From Desmospora profundinema (GTDB taxonomy: Bacteria > Bacillota > Bacilli > Thermoactinomycetales > DSM-45169), in assembly GCF_031454155.1 (NCBI RefSeq), contig NZ_JAVDQG010000001.1, positions 496,001-560,000 on the forward strand: a stretch of DNA of 64,000 nucleotides. Direction: 5' to 3'. Of the stretch, positions 10,057-18,701 are shown one piece after another. Each line of letters begins with the position of its first letter. The stretch's first letter is position 1. Under the pieces are notes generated by a model. The model was not told where the DNA came from and did not search any database. It saw nothing but the letters and a program-made list of their open reading frames with translations. The position numbers were made by a program, and so were the translations under genes.

Positions 10057-10079
10057 TAATTTACCCATCGGGTAAATTA
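10057..10079. promoter_or_regulatory. Palindromic operator overlapping a promoter
   Basis: A perfect inverted repeat with ten-base arms (TAATTTACCC and its complement) and a three-base centre. On the minus strand a TATAAT element abuts it on the upstream side, near 10076-10081, so a bound protein would block transcription of the oxidoreductase at 9106-10023. The form is typical of TetR- or MarR-like sites; the regulator is not in the window. Confidence 0.6.
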
Positions 10080-10125
10080 TATAGGATGGCACCCTCACCG
10101 AAAACTCATCCACTTAAAAACATAC

Positions 10126-10155
10126 AAAAAAACCGGCATCTGGTTGCCGGTTTTT
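10126..10155 (-). terminator. Terminator after ndk
   Basis: An eight-pair AACCGGCA stem (10131-10138 with 10145-10152) flanked by an A-run on the left and a T-run on the right. It can stop transcription from ndk leftwards and is symmetrical enough to work in both directions. Confidence 0.8.
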
Positions 10156-10176
10156 ATATAGAAGCTGCACCCCGAA

Positions 10177-10623
10177 TCAGTAAATCCAGCGATCCAACAG
10201 CTTTTCCCAGGAAGCGATCTCTTTTTCATCGAAAAAGAGCGCAATTTCACGCTCAGCGCTGGCGGGAGAATCGGAACCATGAATGATGTTTTTACCTACG
10301 GTCACACCATAATCTCCACGAATGGTACCCGGAGCCGCCTCTGCGGGCTTCGTTTTGCCCATCATGTGACGGGCGGTTGCGATCACATCATCGCCTGCCC
10401 ACACCATCGCAAATACAGGACCCGATGTAATGAAGTCGACCAGCTCGCCGAAGAAAGGCTTCTCCTTGTGCTCCCCGTAGTGTTGTTCCGCAATCTCCCG
10501 GGGAATCACCATCAGCTTGGCGCCCACCAGTTGAAACCCTTTGTTTTCAAACCGGGAGACGATTTCTCCGATCAGTCCCCGCTGCACACCATCCGGTTTC
10601 ACCATCAGAAACGTTTTTTCCAT
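10177..10623 (-). CDS. ndk: Nucleoside diphosphate kinase
   Basis: Balances NTP pools by phosphate transfer through His115 in NIIHGSDS. The 148-residue protein carries the nucleotide-binding [13 protein letters not shown] at its N-terminus. The ATG at 10623 follows an AGGAAGGG site; the open frame runs 32 codons further upstream but without family sequence. Its place beside hepT and aroC is conserved in Bacillus. Confidence 0.96.
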   Translation of the reverse strand: MEKTFLMVKPDGVQRGLIGEIVSRFENKGFQLVGAKLMVIPREIAEQHYGEHKEKPFFGELVDFITSGPVFAMVWAGDDVIATARHMMGKTKPAEAAPGTIRGDYGVTVGKNIIHGSDSPASAEREIALFFDEKEIASWEKLLDRWIY

Positions 10624-10763
10624 GTCTGACCCTTCCTCCATCCATGTGAATATATGTATCGGAAAGCGCTTCCGAAGCACATCAATCGAAATTGTAGCAA
10701 AAAGGCCGCAACAAAGCAACGCCCGGGCAAAGCGAGACCTGTACTAGGGCCTGTCTGGTCATC

Positions 10764-10855
10764 CCGTTTTCAATTGAAAACGGAAAAGAAAGTCGGTATG
10801 GCCTTGGGTTCGCCTGATGCGCGTTTTGCATCGAAATGAAGACGACCATACCGAC
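10764..10855. repeat. Intergenic long stem-loop with adjacent palindrome
   Basis: Downstream of hepT a 20-base perfect palindrome (10764-10783, centre CAATTG) is followed by ten-base inverted arms, GTCGGTATGG at 10792-10801 and its complement at 10846-10855. An inner hairpin near GATGC/GCATC sits between them. Read on the minus strand, the long stem is followed by TTTCTTTTCC and may end the hepS-menG-hepT transcript. It could also be a dispersed repeat. Confidence 0.5.
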
Positions 10856-10888
10856 CTCGGCTTAGGATATCGATTGATCAGACACACC

Positions 10889-11965
10889 TTAATAAGAGCG
10901 TTTCCCCACAAACCGGGCAATGAAAAGCAACGAATCCCGCGCTTGCCCGGAAGGCAGCCCCTCCAGGCATACAAGCGCTTTGTCCAAATAACGGCGGGAC
11001 ATCTCCTCCGCGTACGGAATCCCTCCCGAGTGGCGTACCCGTTCCAGCACGTCCTCTATTCCTATGGACAAAGCCTCTTCCAATTGCTGTCCTGGAAGAA
11101 CATCTTCACTACCAACATCCGTCCTCCGGCGGGACAAATAATCCCTCAGTCGTCGCCGGTCTTCTTCCGATCCATAGTGCAGCAGATAGATCACTGGCAA
11201 TGTGATGTTTCCTTGACGCAAATCACTGCCGGCGGGCTTGCCCAATTCTTTTTCATCCCCGATTAGATCCAAGACATCATCCGTGATTTGAAAGGCCATA
11301 CCTACGTAGTATCCATACAGCCGCAAGCGCCGAACCACCGCTTCGTCCGCTGAGGCAACCATCGCTCCCAGCTGGCAGCTGACAGCCATCAGCAGCGCCG
11401 TTTTCCGCTTGATTCGCTGCAAGTAGCGGATCAAGCCCTGATCCGGATTATAGAAATCCCGGATCTGCTCGATTTCTCCTTTGCACATCTCCTGAATGGA
11501 TCGCGACAACACTTGATGGATACGGGGATCCTCCACTTGGGTGGCAATGGAAAGAGCCCGTGCGAACAAATAATCGCCGGTGTACATCGCCACCCGACTG
11601 TCCCATTTGGACTTCACAGTGGGTCGGCCCCGCCGTGTCTGTGCATCATCGATGACGTCATCGTGCACCAATGAAGACATGTGGATCAGTTCCAAGGGAA
11701 CCGCCACTTTCTTCAGCCTTTCGATATCGTAATACCCAAATTGACCAGCCAAAAGCGTAAATACGGGACGCAACCGCTTCCCGCCCGCCTCGAGTAGATG
11801 GGCGGAGGAACGATTCAACTCGGTGTGATCGGAACGGACCGAATTGGACAACTCCTGCTCCACCACCCGCAGATCCTGACGCAGGCTTTTGTAAATGTCC
11901 GCTAGCTTCATGTTTTTCACCTTGGTTTGCATCGTATTCGCCCCGTTCTTCGGGCTGTTGATCAA
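10889..11965 (-). CDS. hepT: Heptaprenyl diphosphate synthase component II
   Basis: Catalytic prenyl-chain elongating subunit that, with HepS, makes C35 heptaprenyl diphosphate for menaquinone-7. The two Asp-rich motifs are DDVIDD and QITDDVLD, and GGKRLRP binds the diphosphate. The start is TTG with AGGAGG five bases upstream; an ATG eleven codons later lacks a good site. 358 residues is slightly longer than the B. subtilis protein. It is the promoter-distal gene of hepS-menG-hepT. Confidence 0.93.
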   Translation of the reverse strand: MINSPKNGANTMQTKVKNMKLADIYKSLRQDLRVVEQELSNSVRSDHTELNRSSAHLLEAGGKRLRPVFTLLAGQFGYYDIERLKKVAVPLELIHMSSLVHDDVIDDAQTRRGRPTVKSKWDSRVAMYTGDYLFARALSIATQVEDPRIHQVLSRSIQEMCKGEIEQIRDFYNPDQGLIRYLQRIKRKTALLMAVSCQLGAMVASADEAVVRRLRLYGYYVGMAFQITDDVLDLIGDEKELGKPAGSDLRQGNITLPVIYLLHYGSEEDRRRLRDYLSRRRTDVGSEDVLPGQQLEEALSIGIEDVLERVRHSGGIPYAEEMSRRYLDKALVCLEGLPSGQARDSLLFIARFVGKRSY

Positions 11966-12047
11966 ATGTTCCTCCTGTCAACACGCCCTGTTTCCCAGGG
12001 GGTGCCCTCTTTTGGACAGGAGAAAGGGAGCGGCCGATGGTTACCGA

Positions 12048-12785
12048 TCAGGCCCCTCCCTTGACCCGTCCAATATGAAGAGCGGCAATGCCGCCAGTTA
12101 ATGGCTTTACGTCCACCCGATCAAAACACCCTTCTTCTTTCATGATCCTGGCCAGCTCTTTGTAATCCGGAAACGTTACCAAAGATTCCGGCAGCCAGCG
12201 GTACTGTTCATACCGGTCGGCAAACAATTTCCCCAAACGAGGCAGGATCCGTTGAAAGTAGAAGTAATAAACTGCGCGAAACGGTGGCCAAGTCGGTTTG
12301 GACAATTCAAGGGAGACCACTTGGCCGCCCGGTTTCACCACCCGGGCCATTTCTCGAATCACATGGCGATAATCCGGGACATTACGCAAGGCAAAGCCGA
12401 TGGTGGCATGATCAAACGTGTGATCGGGAAAGGGGAGTTCCATCGCATTGCCGTGAATCAATTCCACTTGAGCCGTTTTCCCAGCCGCTTTCACCTTCTG
12501 CTCTCCCACATGGAGCATATTGCGGCTGAAATCCAACCCGACCACGTTTCCGGTACCCGACGCTTCTGCTAGGGATAGTGACCAATCACAGGTCCCGCAA
12601 CAGACATCGATGGCAGTGTCTCCCGGCTGGACCGCCATTTTCTTCATTGCCTGTGTACGCCAAGCCTTATGTCGACGAAAGCTAAGCAGGGTATTCATAC
12701 GATCGTAATCCTTGGCGATGCTTTCGAATACCTCGTGTACAAATTGTTGTTTGGTTTCCCCAGTCACTTTCGTTTGCCGGCTCAT
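12048..12785 (-). CDS. menG: Demethylmenaquinone methyltransferase
   Basis: SAM-dependent C-methylation of demethylmenaquinone, the last step of menaquinone synthesis (family also named UbiE/MenH). The SAM motif I is IDVCCGTCDWSLSL, followed by GLDFSRNML and the family block HATIGFALRNVPD. The ATG at 12785 sits behind GGGAAGGG; a GTG three codons upstream overlaps the hepS stop. It lies between the two subunits of heptaprenyl diphosphate synthase, the same arrangement as in B. subtilis. Confidence 0.94.
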   Translation of the reverse strand: MSRQTKVTGETKQQFVHEVFESIAKDYDRMNTLLSFRRHKAWRTQAMKKMAVQPGDTAIDVCCGTCDWSLSLAEASGTGNVVGLDFSRNMLHVGEQKVKAAGKTAQVELIHGNAMELPFPDHTFDHATIGFALRNVPDYRHVIREMARVVKPGGQVVSLELSKPTWPPFRAVYYFYFQRILPRLGKLFADRYEQYRWLPESLVTFPDYKELARIMKEEGCFDRVDVKPLTGGIAALHIGRVKGGA

Positions 12786-12790
12786 GTCGT

Positions 12791-13537
12791 TCACCCTTCC
12801 CGTACCAGTACTTCATGGACATGGGGGGCGATACATTGCTGCATCGTTTGAAGCAACTCATGGCGCACATCCAATGGGCGCACATTTTTCGCCAATCGCC
12901 ATGTATCCGCAGCCACGTTTTGAAGCAAGTGATCCGGTACACCGGCCGTCCAGCCCTCAACCGGTTTTGACCAGTAATCCAGTACCATCAAATGACCCGC
13001 AAGCAGCGGCCAAGGGTCGGAATGATCCAAATCCCGGCAAAAAAAAGAAGAGACGGCCGAGATCAGACCCCCGCGCACCTGCCTCACTAAGTCCAGAATT
13101 GTCTGCCAGGGAACCGGATCTACCTGTCGCATAAAATAAAGCTCCATCTTAGCTTCATTCACCTTGCAAATCGCTTGGGACAAACAGGCGAGTCCGTCGA
13201 TTTCCCCCGCCTGTGACAACGTCCGGTAAAAGAGACTGCTGAAATAGTCCCCCGCAAGGACCGTCAATGGACGCAAGTGCATCCGTCCCTCCCCGGACGA
13301 GGGTCCTGGCGACACCCGTTCGTGGATATCCAGACCCATTTGCATCAATGTAATTGTAACGCAGTACAAGTGTAGACGATCCGCCGGAAGTTGACGGGAA
13401 CGCAAGGCGTGGTAGAGAACCGCAACAAAGAAGGCCGGCACCTCCGGTCGCTGGATATGCCGATCCACGAAGGAATGACTGGCCTGCCGTTCAATATCCG
13501 ATAAAATCTGATTAAGCTGGTTCTCTGTCGACGTCAT
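12791..13537 (-). CDS. hepS: Heptaprenyl diphosphate synthase component I
   Basis: Small regulatory subunit required by HepT for chain-length control. It is poorly conserved overall but keeps LRPLTVLAGDYFSSLFYRTLSQ and the ICKVNEAKMELY segment typical of the HEPPP_synt_1 family. The ATG at 13537 was chosen because a strong GGAGGGG lies nine bases upstream; GTG/ATG codons at 13573-13576 would extend it by about 12 residues. Confidence 0.88.
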   Translation of the reverse strand: MTSTENQLNQILSDIERQASHSFVDRHIQRPEVPAFFVAVLYHALRSRQLPADRLHLYCVTITLMQMGLDIHERVSPGPSSGEGRMHLRPLTVLAGDYFSSLFYRTLSQAGEIDGLACLSQAICKVNEAKMELYFMRQVDPVPWQTILDLVRQVRGGLISAVSSFFCRDLDHSDPWPLLAGHLMVLDYWSKPVEGWTAGVPDHLLQNVAADTWRLAKNVRPLDVRHELLQTMQQCIAPHVHEVLVREG

Positions 13538-13627
13538 CCATTGCGCCCCCTCCACCCGTACAGTCCGAAGCATCACGTAGTCTTTCTCACTTAGTATAAC
13601 ACAATTTCAAGAAAGCGGCACCGGACC

Positions 13628-14131
13628 TTAGCTGTCCCGATCTGCCACCGCCAGGTGAAATCGCCGCTCAAGATATTCCCTCGGGGAAAAGCCCGCCCGG
13701 TTTTCCATTCGGGAATCGTTCCCCAGTTGTTGGCGCGATGCACGCAATACCAGAATCCGGGGGGAGTTTCGGATCACAACGGAGACTTGCAGTTCCTGAA
13801 CATTAGATGTATGAACAAGAGCCGATTGCGTCAATCGAAACAGGTCCTTATACACCCCGTCGGGATCCGAACCGCGCCAGATGGCGGCCAGCTCCAACCG
13901 GCCTTCATTCCAATCCGCCCGCTCCCAATCCCAACTTCCCCCTTCACCCAACAAGAAATCAACCATATTGTCCGCTGCCAAGCGCCTCTCCCCGGGAGAA
14001 CCGAAGGCAGGCACTTCCTCTCCGGCTCCCTTTTGCTCCATCAGAGGGAGAAGCGATAGCAGTGCAGCCAGCAGCACCGATACAAAAATAGAAGCGAACA
14101 AACGACGGGCAATCGCACCCACGGTACCCAT
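13628..14131 (-). CDS. Membrane-anchored protein of unknown function
   Basis: Not recognised. The 167-residue product begins with a basic stretch and a single hydrophobic segment (about residues 10-31), followed by an extracytoplasmic domain rich in charged residues with no cysteine pair or lipobox. It separates mtrB from hepS, two genes adjacent in B. subtilis. Neighbouring genes point to membrane/menaquinone work but do not define a role. ATG at 14131 has GGAAAGGG directly before it; a GTG three codons in may be the better-spaced start. Confidence 0.6.
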   Translation of the reverse strand: MGTVGAIARRLFASIFVSVLLAALLSLLPLMEQKGAGEEVPAFGSPGERRLAADNMVDFLLGEGGSWDWERADWNEGRLELAAIWRGSDPDGVYKDLFRLTQSALVHTSNVQELQVSVVIRNSPRILVLRASRQQLGNDSRMENRAGFSPREYLERRFHLAVADRDS

Positions 14132-14187
14132 CCCTTTCCTGTTTCACCTTGTATCATTGTATCGGCTTGGTCAGCGGTTCATGACAC

Positions 14188-14415
14188 TCAGTCTTCCTCT
14201 CCAGTCTTTACTTGTCCGAAGGGAGTGACGATCAATGCATTTCCCCGAACCTTAACCGCGGACGTGTGTTCTGTAAACTGCACCACCATCGCTTCCCCTT
14301 TGTCCAATTTCTCCGAATGGTGAAAGCGCGTATCTTTCCCTCGCGTTAACCCAATCACACTGACCCCGTTTTCCCTGGCTTTCACGACAAAAAAATCATT
14401 GGACTGGTTTTCCAT
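14188..14415 (-). CDS. mtrB: Tryptophan RNA-binding attenuation protein (TRAP)
   Basis: Forms an 11-mer ring that, when loaded with tryptophan, wraps the trp leader and promotes termination. The 75-residue protein opens [18 protein letters not shown] and ends with [21 protein letters not shown]. The [13 protein letters not shown] block supplies the RNA-facing Lys/Arg residues. The ATG at 14415 has AGGAGGT nine bases upstream; the frame reads upstream through a tRNA terminator and is not coding there. Its target, eleven triplets, is at 6199-6253. Confidence 0.96.
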   Translation of the reverse strand: MENQSNDFFVVKARENGVSVIGLTRGKDTRFHHSEKLDKGEAMVVQFTEHTSAVKVRGNALIVTPFGQVKTGEED

Positions 14416-14475
14416 CAAAATGAGACCTCCTGTTCCTATAGAAATAAGGACAGCTTTTTGCCCTCGCCTGAAAGG

Positions 14476-14502
14476 AAAAAGGCTCTCCACGCGTGGAGAG
14501 CC
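14476..14502 (-). terminator. Terminator after tRNA-Pro
   Basis: A perfect eleven-pair palindrome GGCTCTCCACG with complement (14481-14502) followed on the minus strand by five T. It begins eight bases after the tRNA 3' CCA and isolates the tRNA from mtrB. Confidence 0.85.
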
Positions 14503-14509
14503 TATCATG

Positions 14510-14586
14510 TGGTCGGGCTAGCCGGATTTGAACCGACGACCTCTTGCGCCCCATGCAAGCGCGCTACCAAGCTGCGCCATAGCCCG
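14510..14586 (-). tRNA. tRNA-Pro (anticodon GGG)
   Basis: A 77-nt cloverleaf with an encoded CCA end. The acceptor stem is CGGGCTA/TAGCCCG, and the anticodon stem CTTGC/GCAAG encloses a loop with GGG at positions 34-36. Single-gene unit with its own promoter and terminator. Confidence 0.95.
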
Positions 14587-14630
14587 ACAATTTCCCGTAC
14601 AACGCTTGGTTCATTGAAGCGACAATGATT

Positions 14631-14659
14631 AGTATATAGGGGTTCGACAAAAGTGTCAA
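14631..14659 (-). promoter_or_regulatory. Promoter of tRNA-Pro
   Basis: TTGACA (14654-14659) and TATACT (14631-14636) with a 17-base spacer, near-consensus SigA. The -10 lies about 45 bases before the mature tRNA 5' end. Confidence 0.8.
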
Positions 14660-14707
14660 GGGTCTTGGCGGCTTTTTATTATTTCTTCTTGCGCAGCATG
14701 GCTTGGG

Positions 14708-15277
14708 TCATTTCCCGATTCCAATCAAGCTAAAAACTTCCGCCCGGGCGGCTGGATCCGTTTCAAAAGCACCCCGGACAGCAGAGGTCACCGTCTTTGC
14801 TCCGGGCTTTTTTACACCGCGCATCGTCATACACATATGTTCTGCTTCCACCACCACTACCACCCCATGGGGTTGCAAGGTTTTCATGATGGAGTCCGCT
14901 ACGGTATAGGTAATGCGTTCCTGCAGCTGCGGACGCCGGGAAACGGCTTCCACGGCCCGGGCTAATTTGCTCAGTCCGGTCACACGGCCGCTCTTAGGAA
15001 TGTAACCCACATGAGCTTTGCCGAAAAACGGTACCAAATGATGCTCACACATGGAGAAAAACGGAATGTCCTTTACCAGGACCAGTTCTTCGTGATCTTC
15101 ACTGAATATAGTGCCAAAGTATTCCTCTGGATCTTCCTGAATCCCGGAAAATACCTCTTCGTACATCCGGGACACCCGTGCTGGTGTCTCCTTCAACCCT
15201 TCACGGTCTGGATCTTCCCCCACCGCTTCCAGGATCATCCGTACCGCTTGTCTGATTTTTTCATGATCCACTTCCAT
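14708..15277 (-). CDS. folE: GTP cyclohydrolase I
   Basis: Zinc enzyme converting GTP to dihydroneopterin triphosphate, first step of folate synthesis; called mtrA in B. subtilis. Zinc and catalytic residues are in [11 protein letters not shown] and [13 protein letters not shown]. The ATG at 15277 aligns with the B. subtilis N-terminus and gives 189 residues; an ATG six codons upstream is also open. In Bacillus it is co-transcribed with mtrB, but here a tRNA-Pro unit with its own terminator lies between them. Confidence 0.95.
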   Translation of the reverse strand: MEVDHEKIRQAVRMILEAVGEDPDREGLKETPARVSRMYEEVFSGIQEDPEEYFGTIFSEDHEELVLVKDIPFFSMCEHHLVPFFGKAHVGYIPKSGRVTGLSKLARAVEAVSRRPQLQERITYTVADSIMKTLQPHGVVVVVEAEHMCMTMRGVKKPGAKTVTSAVRGAFETDPAARAEVFSLIGIGK

Positions 15278-15361
15278 GATCGTATCCGCCTCCATCCTTA
15301 CAGCTCAAAGAGTTCCCTGTAACAAATGCAATGATACCCCCCATATCGGGCGGGGAAATGA

Positions 15362-15392
15362 AAAAGAAGCAAAGGCCCCATGGGGCCTTTGC
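15362..15392 (-). terminator. Terminator after hbs
   Basis: A perfect twelve-pair palindrome GCAAAGGCCCCA with complement (15369-15392) followed on the minus strand by TTCTTTTTC. The stretch to the hbs stop (15393-15494) holds no reading frame. Confidence 0.8.
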
Positions 15393-15494
15393 AGTGTCGG
15401 GCCGCATCGCGTTTCCCGCCGGCAGGAAGGAACCGATTATGTACCCTCCGGTTTAGCAACGACTTACAGACTTCAAAGCCCCTTCAAGCGTGCT

Positions 15495-15782
15495 TTAGGA
15501 CTTGGAAGCGTTGTTCACATCCTCTTTCAGCGCTTTGCCAGGCTTAAACGCCGGAACTTTGCTGGCTGCGATTTGGATCTCCTTGCCGGTCTGCGGGTTG
15601 CGGCCTTTACGGGCAGCACGTTCGCGAACTTCAAAGTTGCCAAAACCGATCAGCTGAACTCGATCCCCTTCGCGAAGCGCTTGGGTGATGGTATCAAAGA
15701 CGGCATCAACAGCTTGAGTCGCATCCTTTTTGGTCATGTTTGTCTTTTCGGCAACTTGGGAAATCAATTCCGTTTTGTTCAT
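15495..15782 (-). CDS. hbs: DNA-binding protein HU
   Basis: Nucleoid protein that bends and compacts DNA as a dimer. All 95 residues fit the family: [16 protein letters not shown] at the start, [20 protein letters not shown] forming the flexible DNA-binding arm, and [10 protein letters not shown] at the end. The prokaryotic HU signature is intact and the ATG start is unambiguous. Placed between folE and spoIVA as in B. subtilis, with its own promoter. Confidence 0.97.
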   Translation of the reverse strand: MNKTELISQVAEKTNMTKKDATQAVDAVFDTITQALREGDRVQLIGFGNFEVRERAARKGRNPQTGKEIQIAASKVPAFKPGKALKEDVNNASKS

Positions 15783-15879
15783 GGACTTTTCACCTCATAT
15801 CCAACGATTCGTGACTCAAATGCAAGTCTGATCCGGTTGTCCGCAACTTATACGATATGCGGGCGTCACGGACAAACCT

Positions 15880-15909
15880 ATAGTAATACAGGAAACCCGC
15901 ATAATTCAA
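15880..15909 (-). promoter_or_regulatory. Putative promoter of hbs
   Basis: TTGAAT (15904-15909) and TACTAT (15880-15885) with an 18-base spacer, about 100 bases before the hbs ATG. Both elements deviate from consensus, so the call is moderate. Confidence 0.5.
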
Positions 15910-15938
15910 GTGTTTCAGCGCTTTCCGGGAAAAAAAGC

Positions 15939-15965
15939 AAAAAAGCACTCCATAAAAGAGCGCTT
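15939..15965 (-). terminator. Terminator after spoIVA
   Basis: An eight-pair stem with one G-U pair (15943-15950 with 15958-15965) followed on the minus strand by TTTTTT and a second T-run. Confidence 0.7.
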
Positions 15966-15986
15966 TTCAATAAGAGAGAGGATGGA

Positions 15987-17465
15987 TTAAAGGATAATCG
16001 CGATCAAACCACCCGAGCCCTCGTTGATGATTCGTTCCAGTGTTTCCTGTAATTTATAGCGGGCATTTTCCGGCATCATGGACAACTTCGCCTGAATTCC
16101 CTCCCGCACGATGGAGTGCAAGGAGCGTCCGAAAATGTCGGATTCCCAGATGCTCAAGGGATCTTGTTCAAAATCACGCATCAGGTAATTGACCAGCTCT
16201 TCACTCTGCCTCTCCGAACCGATAATCGGTGCAAATTCTGAATGGACGTTGACCCGGATCATGTGAATGGAGGGGGCTGTCGCCCTGAGGCGTACTCCGA
16301 AACGGGGGCCCTGTTTGATCAACTCAGGCTCATCCAGTGCCATCTCCTCCAATGTGGGGGCCGCCACCCCGTAACCGGTGGTACGAACCATCTGGATGGC
16401 ATCCGATACCTTATCATACTCCCGTTTGGCATTGCTGAAATCCTGCATCAATTGCAGTAAGTGATCTTTCCCCTGGATCTGGACACCCACCACTTCGGTC
16501 AAAATGCGGTCATATAGATCATCCGGCGCGTACAGGTCGATCTCAGCTACTCCCTGCCCCATATCCATCCCCGAAAGTCCGGCACGCTCGATAAAATCGT
16601 ACTCGGTAAACTGCCCCACCACATAATCCACATCCCGCAGTCGCCGGATATCCTTTACGGTGTCACGAACAGAGGATTCAAAATCCCGCCGCAGCCAGTG
16701 ATCCTCATCCAGTACCATCACCCAGCTGGGCAAGTTTACATTCACTTCATGAACCGGGAATTCATAGAGCACTTCCTTGAGTACCGCATACACTTCTTCT
16801 TCTCCCATGGTGGCTACACTGATCGCCAATACAGGGATGTCGTACTTCTCGATGAGCGAATCCCGCAGCCCCTGGGTTTCCTCACTGAAAGGACGAGTGG
16901 AATTGAGAACCATAATAAACGGTTTTCCCACTTCCTTCATTTCTTCAACAATGCGCTCTTCCACCTCTTCGTAATCATGACGCGGGATGTCTGTGATCGA
17001 GCCGTCCGTCGTCACCAGTACTCCCAGGGTGGAATGCTCCTGAATCACCTTGCGCGTGCCGATTTCCGCCGCTTCTTGGAAAGGAATCGGCTCTTCATAC
17101 CATGGTGTATTGATCATGCGCGGGCCGGCCTCGTCTTCATATCCACGCGCCCCCGAAATGGCATACCCCACGCAATCCACTAATCGAACATTAATGTCAA
17201 TCCCCTCGTGAACATGAAGCTGAACCGCCTGGTTGGGTACGAACTTAGGTTCAATGGTAGTAATGGTTTTACCCGCACCACTTTGCGGCAGTTCATCGGT
17301 TGCACGCACCCGATCGGCTTCCTCACTGATATTAGGGATCACTACCTGCTCCATAAATCGCTTAATGAAGGTCGACTTCCCGGTGCGGACCGCACCGACC
17401 ACACCCAGATAAATGTCTCCTCCAGTGCGTTCCGCAATATCTTTGAAGATATCGACTTTCTTCAC
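15987..17465 (-). CDS. spoIVA: Stage IV sporulation protein A
   Basis: ATPase that polymerises on the forespore surface and forms the basement layer of the spore coat. Length (492) and sequence follow the B. subtilis protein closely, from KVDIFKDIAERTGGDIYLG to the C-terminal NEGSGGLIAIIL. Walker A is GAVRTGKS (24-31). The start is GTG with GGGAGGGG just upstream. Flanked by its own terminator and a likely SigE promoter, it marks the organism as an endospore former. Confidence 0.97.
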   Translation of the reverse strand: MKKVDIFKDIAERTGGDIYLGVVGAVRTGKSTFIKRFMEQVVIPNISEEADRVRATDELPQSGAGKTITTIEPKFVPNQAVQLHVHEGIDINVRLVDCVGYAISGARGYEDEAGPRMINTPWYEEPIPFQEAAEIGTRKVIQEHSTLGVLVTTDGSITDIPRHDYEEVEERIVEEMKEVGKPFIMVLNSTRPFSEETQGLRDSLIEKYDIPVLAISVATMGEEEVYAVLKEVLYEFPVHEVNVNLPSWVMVLDEDHWLRRDFESSVRDTVKDIRRLRDVDYVVGQFTEYDFIERAGLSGMDMGQGVAEIDLYAPDDLYDRILTEVVGVQIQGKDHLLQLMQDFSNAKREYDKVSDAIQMVRTTGYGVAAPTLEEMALDEPELIKQGPRFGVRLRATAPSIHMIRVNVHSEFAPIIGSERQSEELVNYLMRDFEQDPLSIWESDIFGRSLHSIVREGIQAKLSMMPENARYKLQETLERIINEGSGGLIAIIL

Positions 17466-17564
17466 GAATACCCCTCCCTCGATTGATCCGACTGATCAAA
17501 AGTGTGTCGTCGGTGCGAAGGCAGCCAGCCTTCCCATGCGCTCCCGCAGGATTTGGACACTATA

Positions 17565-17592
17565 AATATATGAGGGGGGGACCGCTTTATGA
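17565..17592 (-). promoter_or_regulatory. Candidate SigE promoter of spoIVA
   Basis: TCATAAA (17586-17592) and CATATATT (17565-17572), 13 bases apart, resemble the mother-cell SigE elements (kmATAtt and CATAcahT). The site is about 100 bases upstream of spoIVA and downstream of the preceding terminator. SigE control of spoIVA is established in B. subtilis; the site here is inference by eye. Confidence 0.45.
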
Positions 17593-17603
17593 TTCAAGAG
17601 CAT

Positions 17604-17637
17604 GAAAAAAAGAAACGAGCGGTCCCAAAGACCGCTC
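17604..17637 (-). terminator. Terminator after the yphF-like gene
   Basis: An eight-pair GAGCGGTC stem (17617-17624 with 17630-17637, loop CCAAA) followed on the minus strand by GTTTCTTTTTTT. Confidence 0.8.
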
Positions 17638-17655
17638 GAAAAGGCATGACGCGCG

Positions 17656-18369
17656 TCACTCTGACAACAAGACGGGATCATCGCCCCGAATCTCCATAGG
17701 CGGAGAATAGGCCGGTACGAATAATGAATCCTTCCATAAAAGCTCCCGTAGATCCTGTCGATCCGATAGCTTGTCTTTCTGTTCTTCCATCACTCGCACG
17801 ACTTCGGCTCGGTAATCCAAAAATAAGACTCCGTCCCCGTCAATCAACACAGGTAAGGACCATTGTGCCGAGTACGGGCTGGGAATCGTCACCGGATCGA
17901 TGCCCAGTTTCTCAAAGTCCAACTGATATACCCCTTCCCCTTCTCGGTGTCCACGGGGCCATTTTCCAGTCGATTGTTGATGGCGATCCACTCGACGCTT
18001 CAGATCACGCATTTTTTCCGTCACACGCAGGTCCATCGCCCGCACCTGATGATCTTCACCTGTTCCCGGATCAGCCACAACAAAAACGAAGTGCCCCCCT
18101 TTTTCATAAGAGTTGGATGGTCGGGACCCCAGATACGGATCCAGCTGGTTCAGATCCAATACATACTTTTCATATAAGTGTCCTTGTGCTGACTTGATGG
18201 GCAGCACCGGTGTCTGCTCCATATATCGATCCAACGCGGACTGTACTTGCTGTACCTCCTGTGGCAAGTCCTGCATCACCCGTTGGTTGAATTCCTGTGT
18301 TCGAACTTGACAGCCAGTTGCGATTAACACCGCCGCCAAGGCCAGTGCCGTGACCTTCAAACGAATCAT
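17656..18369 (-). CDS. Lipoprotein, YphF-like
   Basis: A 237-residue protein with a type II signal peptide: basic start, hydrophobic core and lipobox LIATGC, so Cys20 should be lipidated. The mature part has no catalytic motif that I recognise. Position between spoIVA and gpsA, next to a short YphE-like gene, matches B. subtilis yphF, whose role is not defined. Assignment rests mainly on synteny and the lipobox. Confidence 0.7.
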   Translation of the reverse strand: MIRLKVTALALAAVLIATGCQVRTQEFNQRVMQDLPQEVQQVQSALDRYMEQTPVLPIKSAQGHLYEKYVLDLNQLDPYLGSRPSNSYEKGGHFVFVVADPGTGEDHQVRAMDLRVTEKMRDLKRRVDRHQQSTGKWPRGHREGEGVYQLDFEKLGIDPVTIPSPYSAQWSLPVLIDGDGVLFLDYRAEVVRVMEEQKDKLSDRQDLRELLWKDSLFVPAYSPPMEIRGDDPVLLSE

Positions 18370-18399
18370 GGAGTTCTCCCTCCTGCTAACCTTCTCCCG

Positions 18400-18558
18400 T
18401 TACATTAACGCTCGGATGCCAAACAACACCGCCGGCAATAAAAGCATCACCGCAAAGATCGTCAAGACCACGCGGAGCCAACCTCGACTCAGTTGGCGGG
18501 TCCACGCCATCATAAAGTTAGCGATTAACAGCAAAATGATACTAATCATGGCGTCCAT
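18400..18558 (-). CDS. Small membrane protein, YphE/DUF2768-like
   Basis: A 52-residue protein with two hydrophobic segments (about residues 4-18 and 29-49) separated by a short basic loop, RQLSRGWLR. The ATG at 18558 follows AGGAAGTGAG; the frame is uninterrupted to TAA at 18400. Length, topology and position beside gpsA/spoIVA fit the DUF2768 (YphE) family. That identification is inference from context. Confidence 0.65.
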   Translation of the reverse strand: MDAMISIILLLIANFMMAWTRQLSRGWLRVVLTIFAVMLLLPAVLFGIRALM

Positions 18559-18701
18559 CCGTTCACACTCACTTCCTGACTAGATATCATCAGTATAGCA
18601 AATCCGCGTTCGCCTACCAATGATGCGGGCTGCTGTCCCAATCCAAACCGGGGCGAATGCATAGGATAGGGAGACAACTGCCCGAAAGGGAGGCGATCGA
18701 T

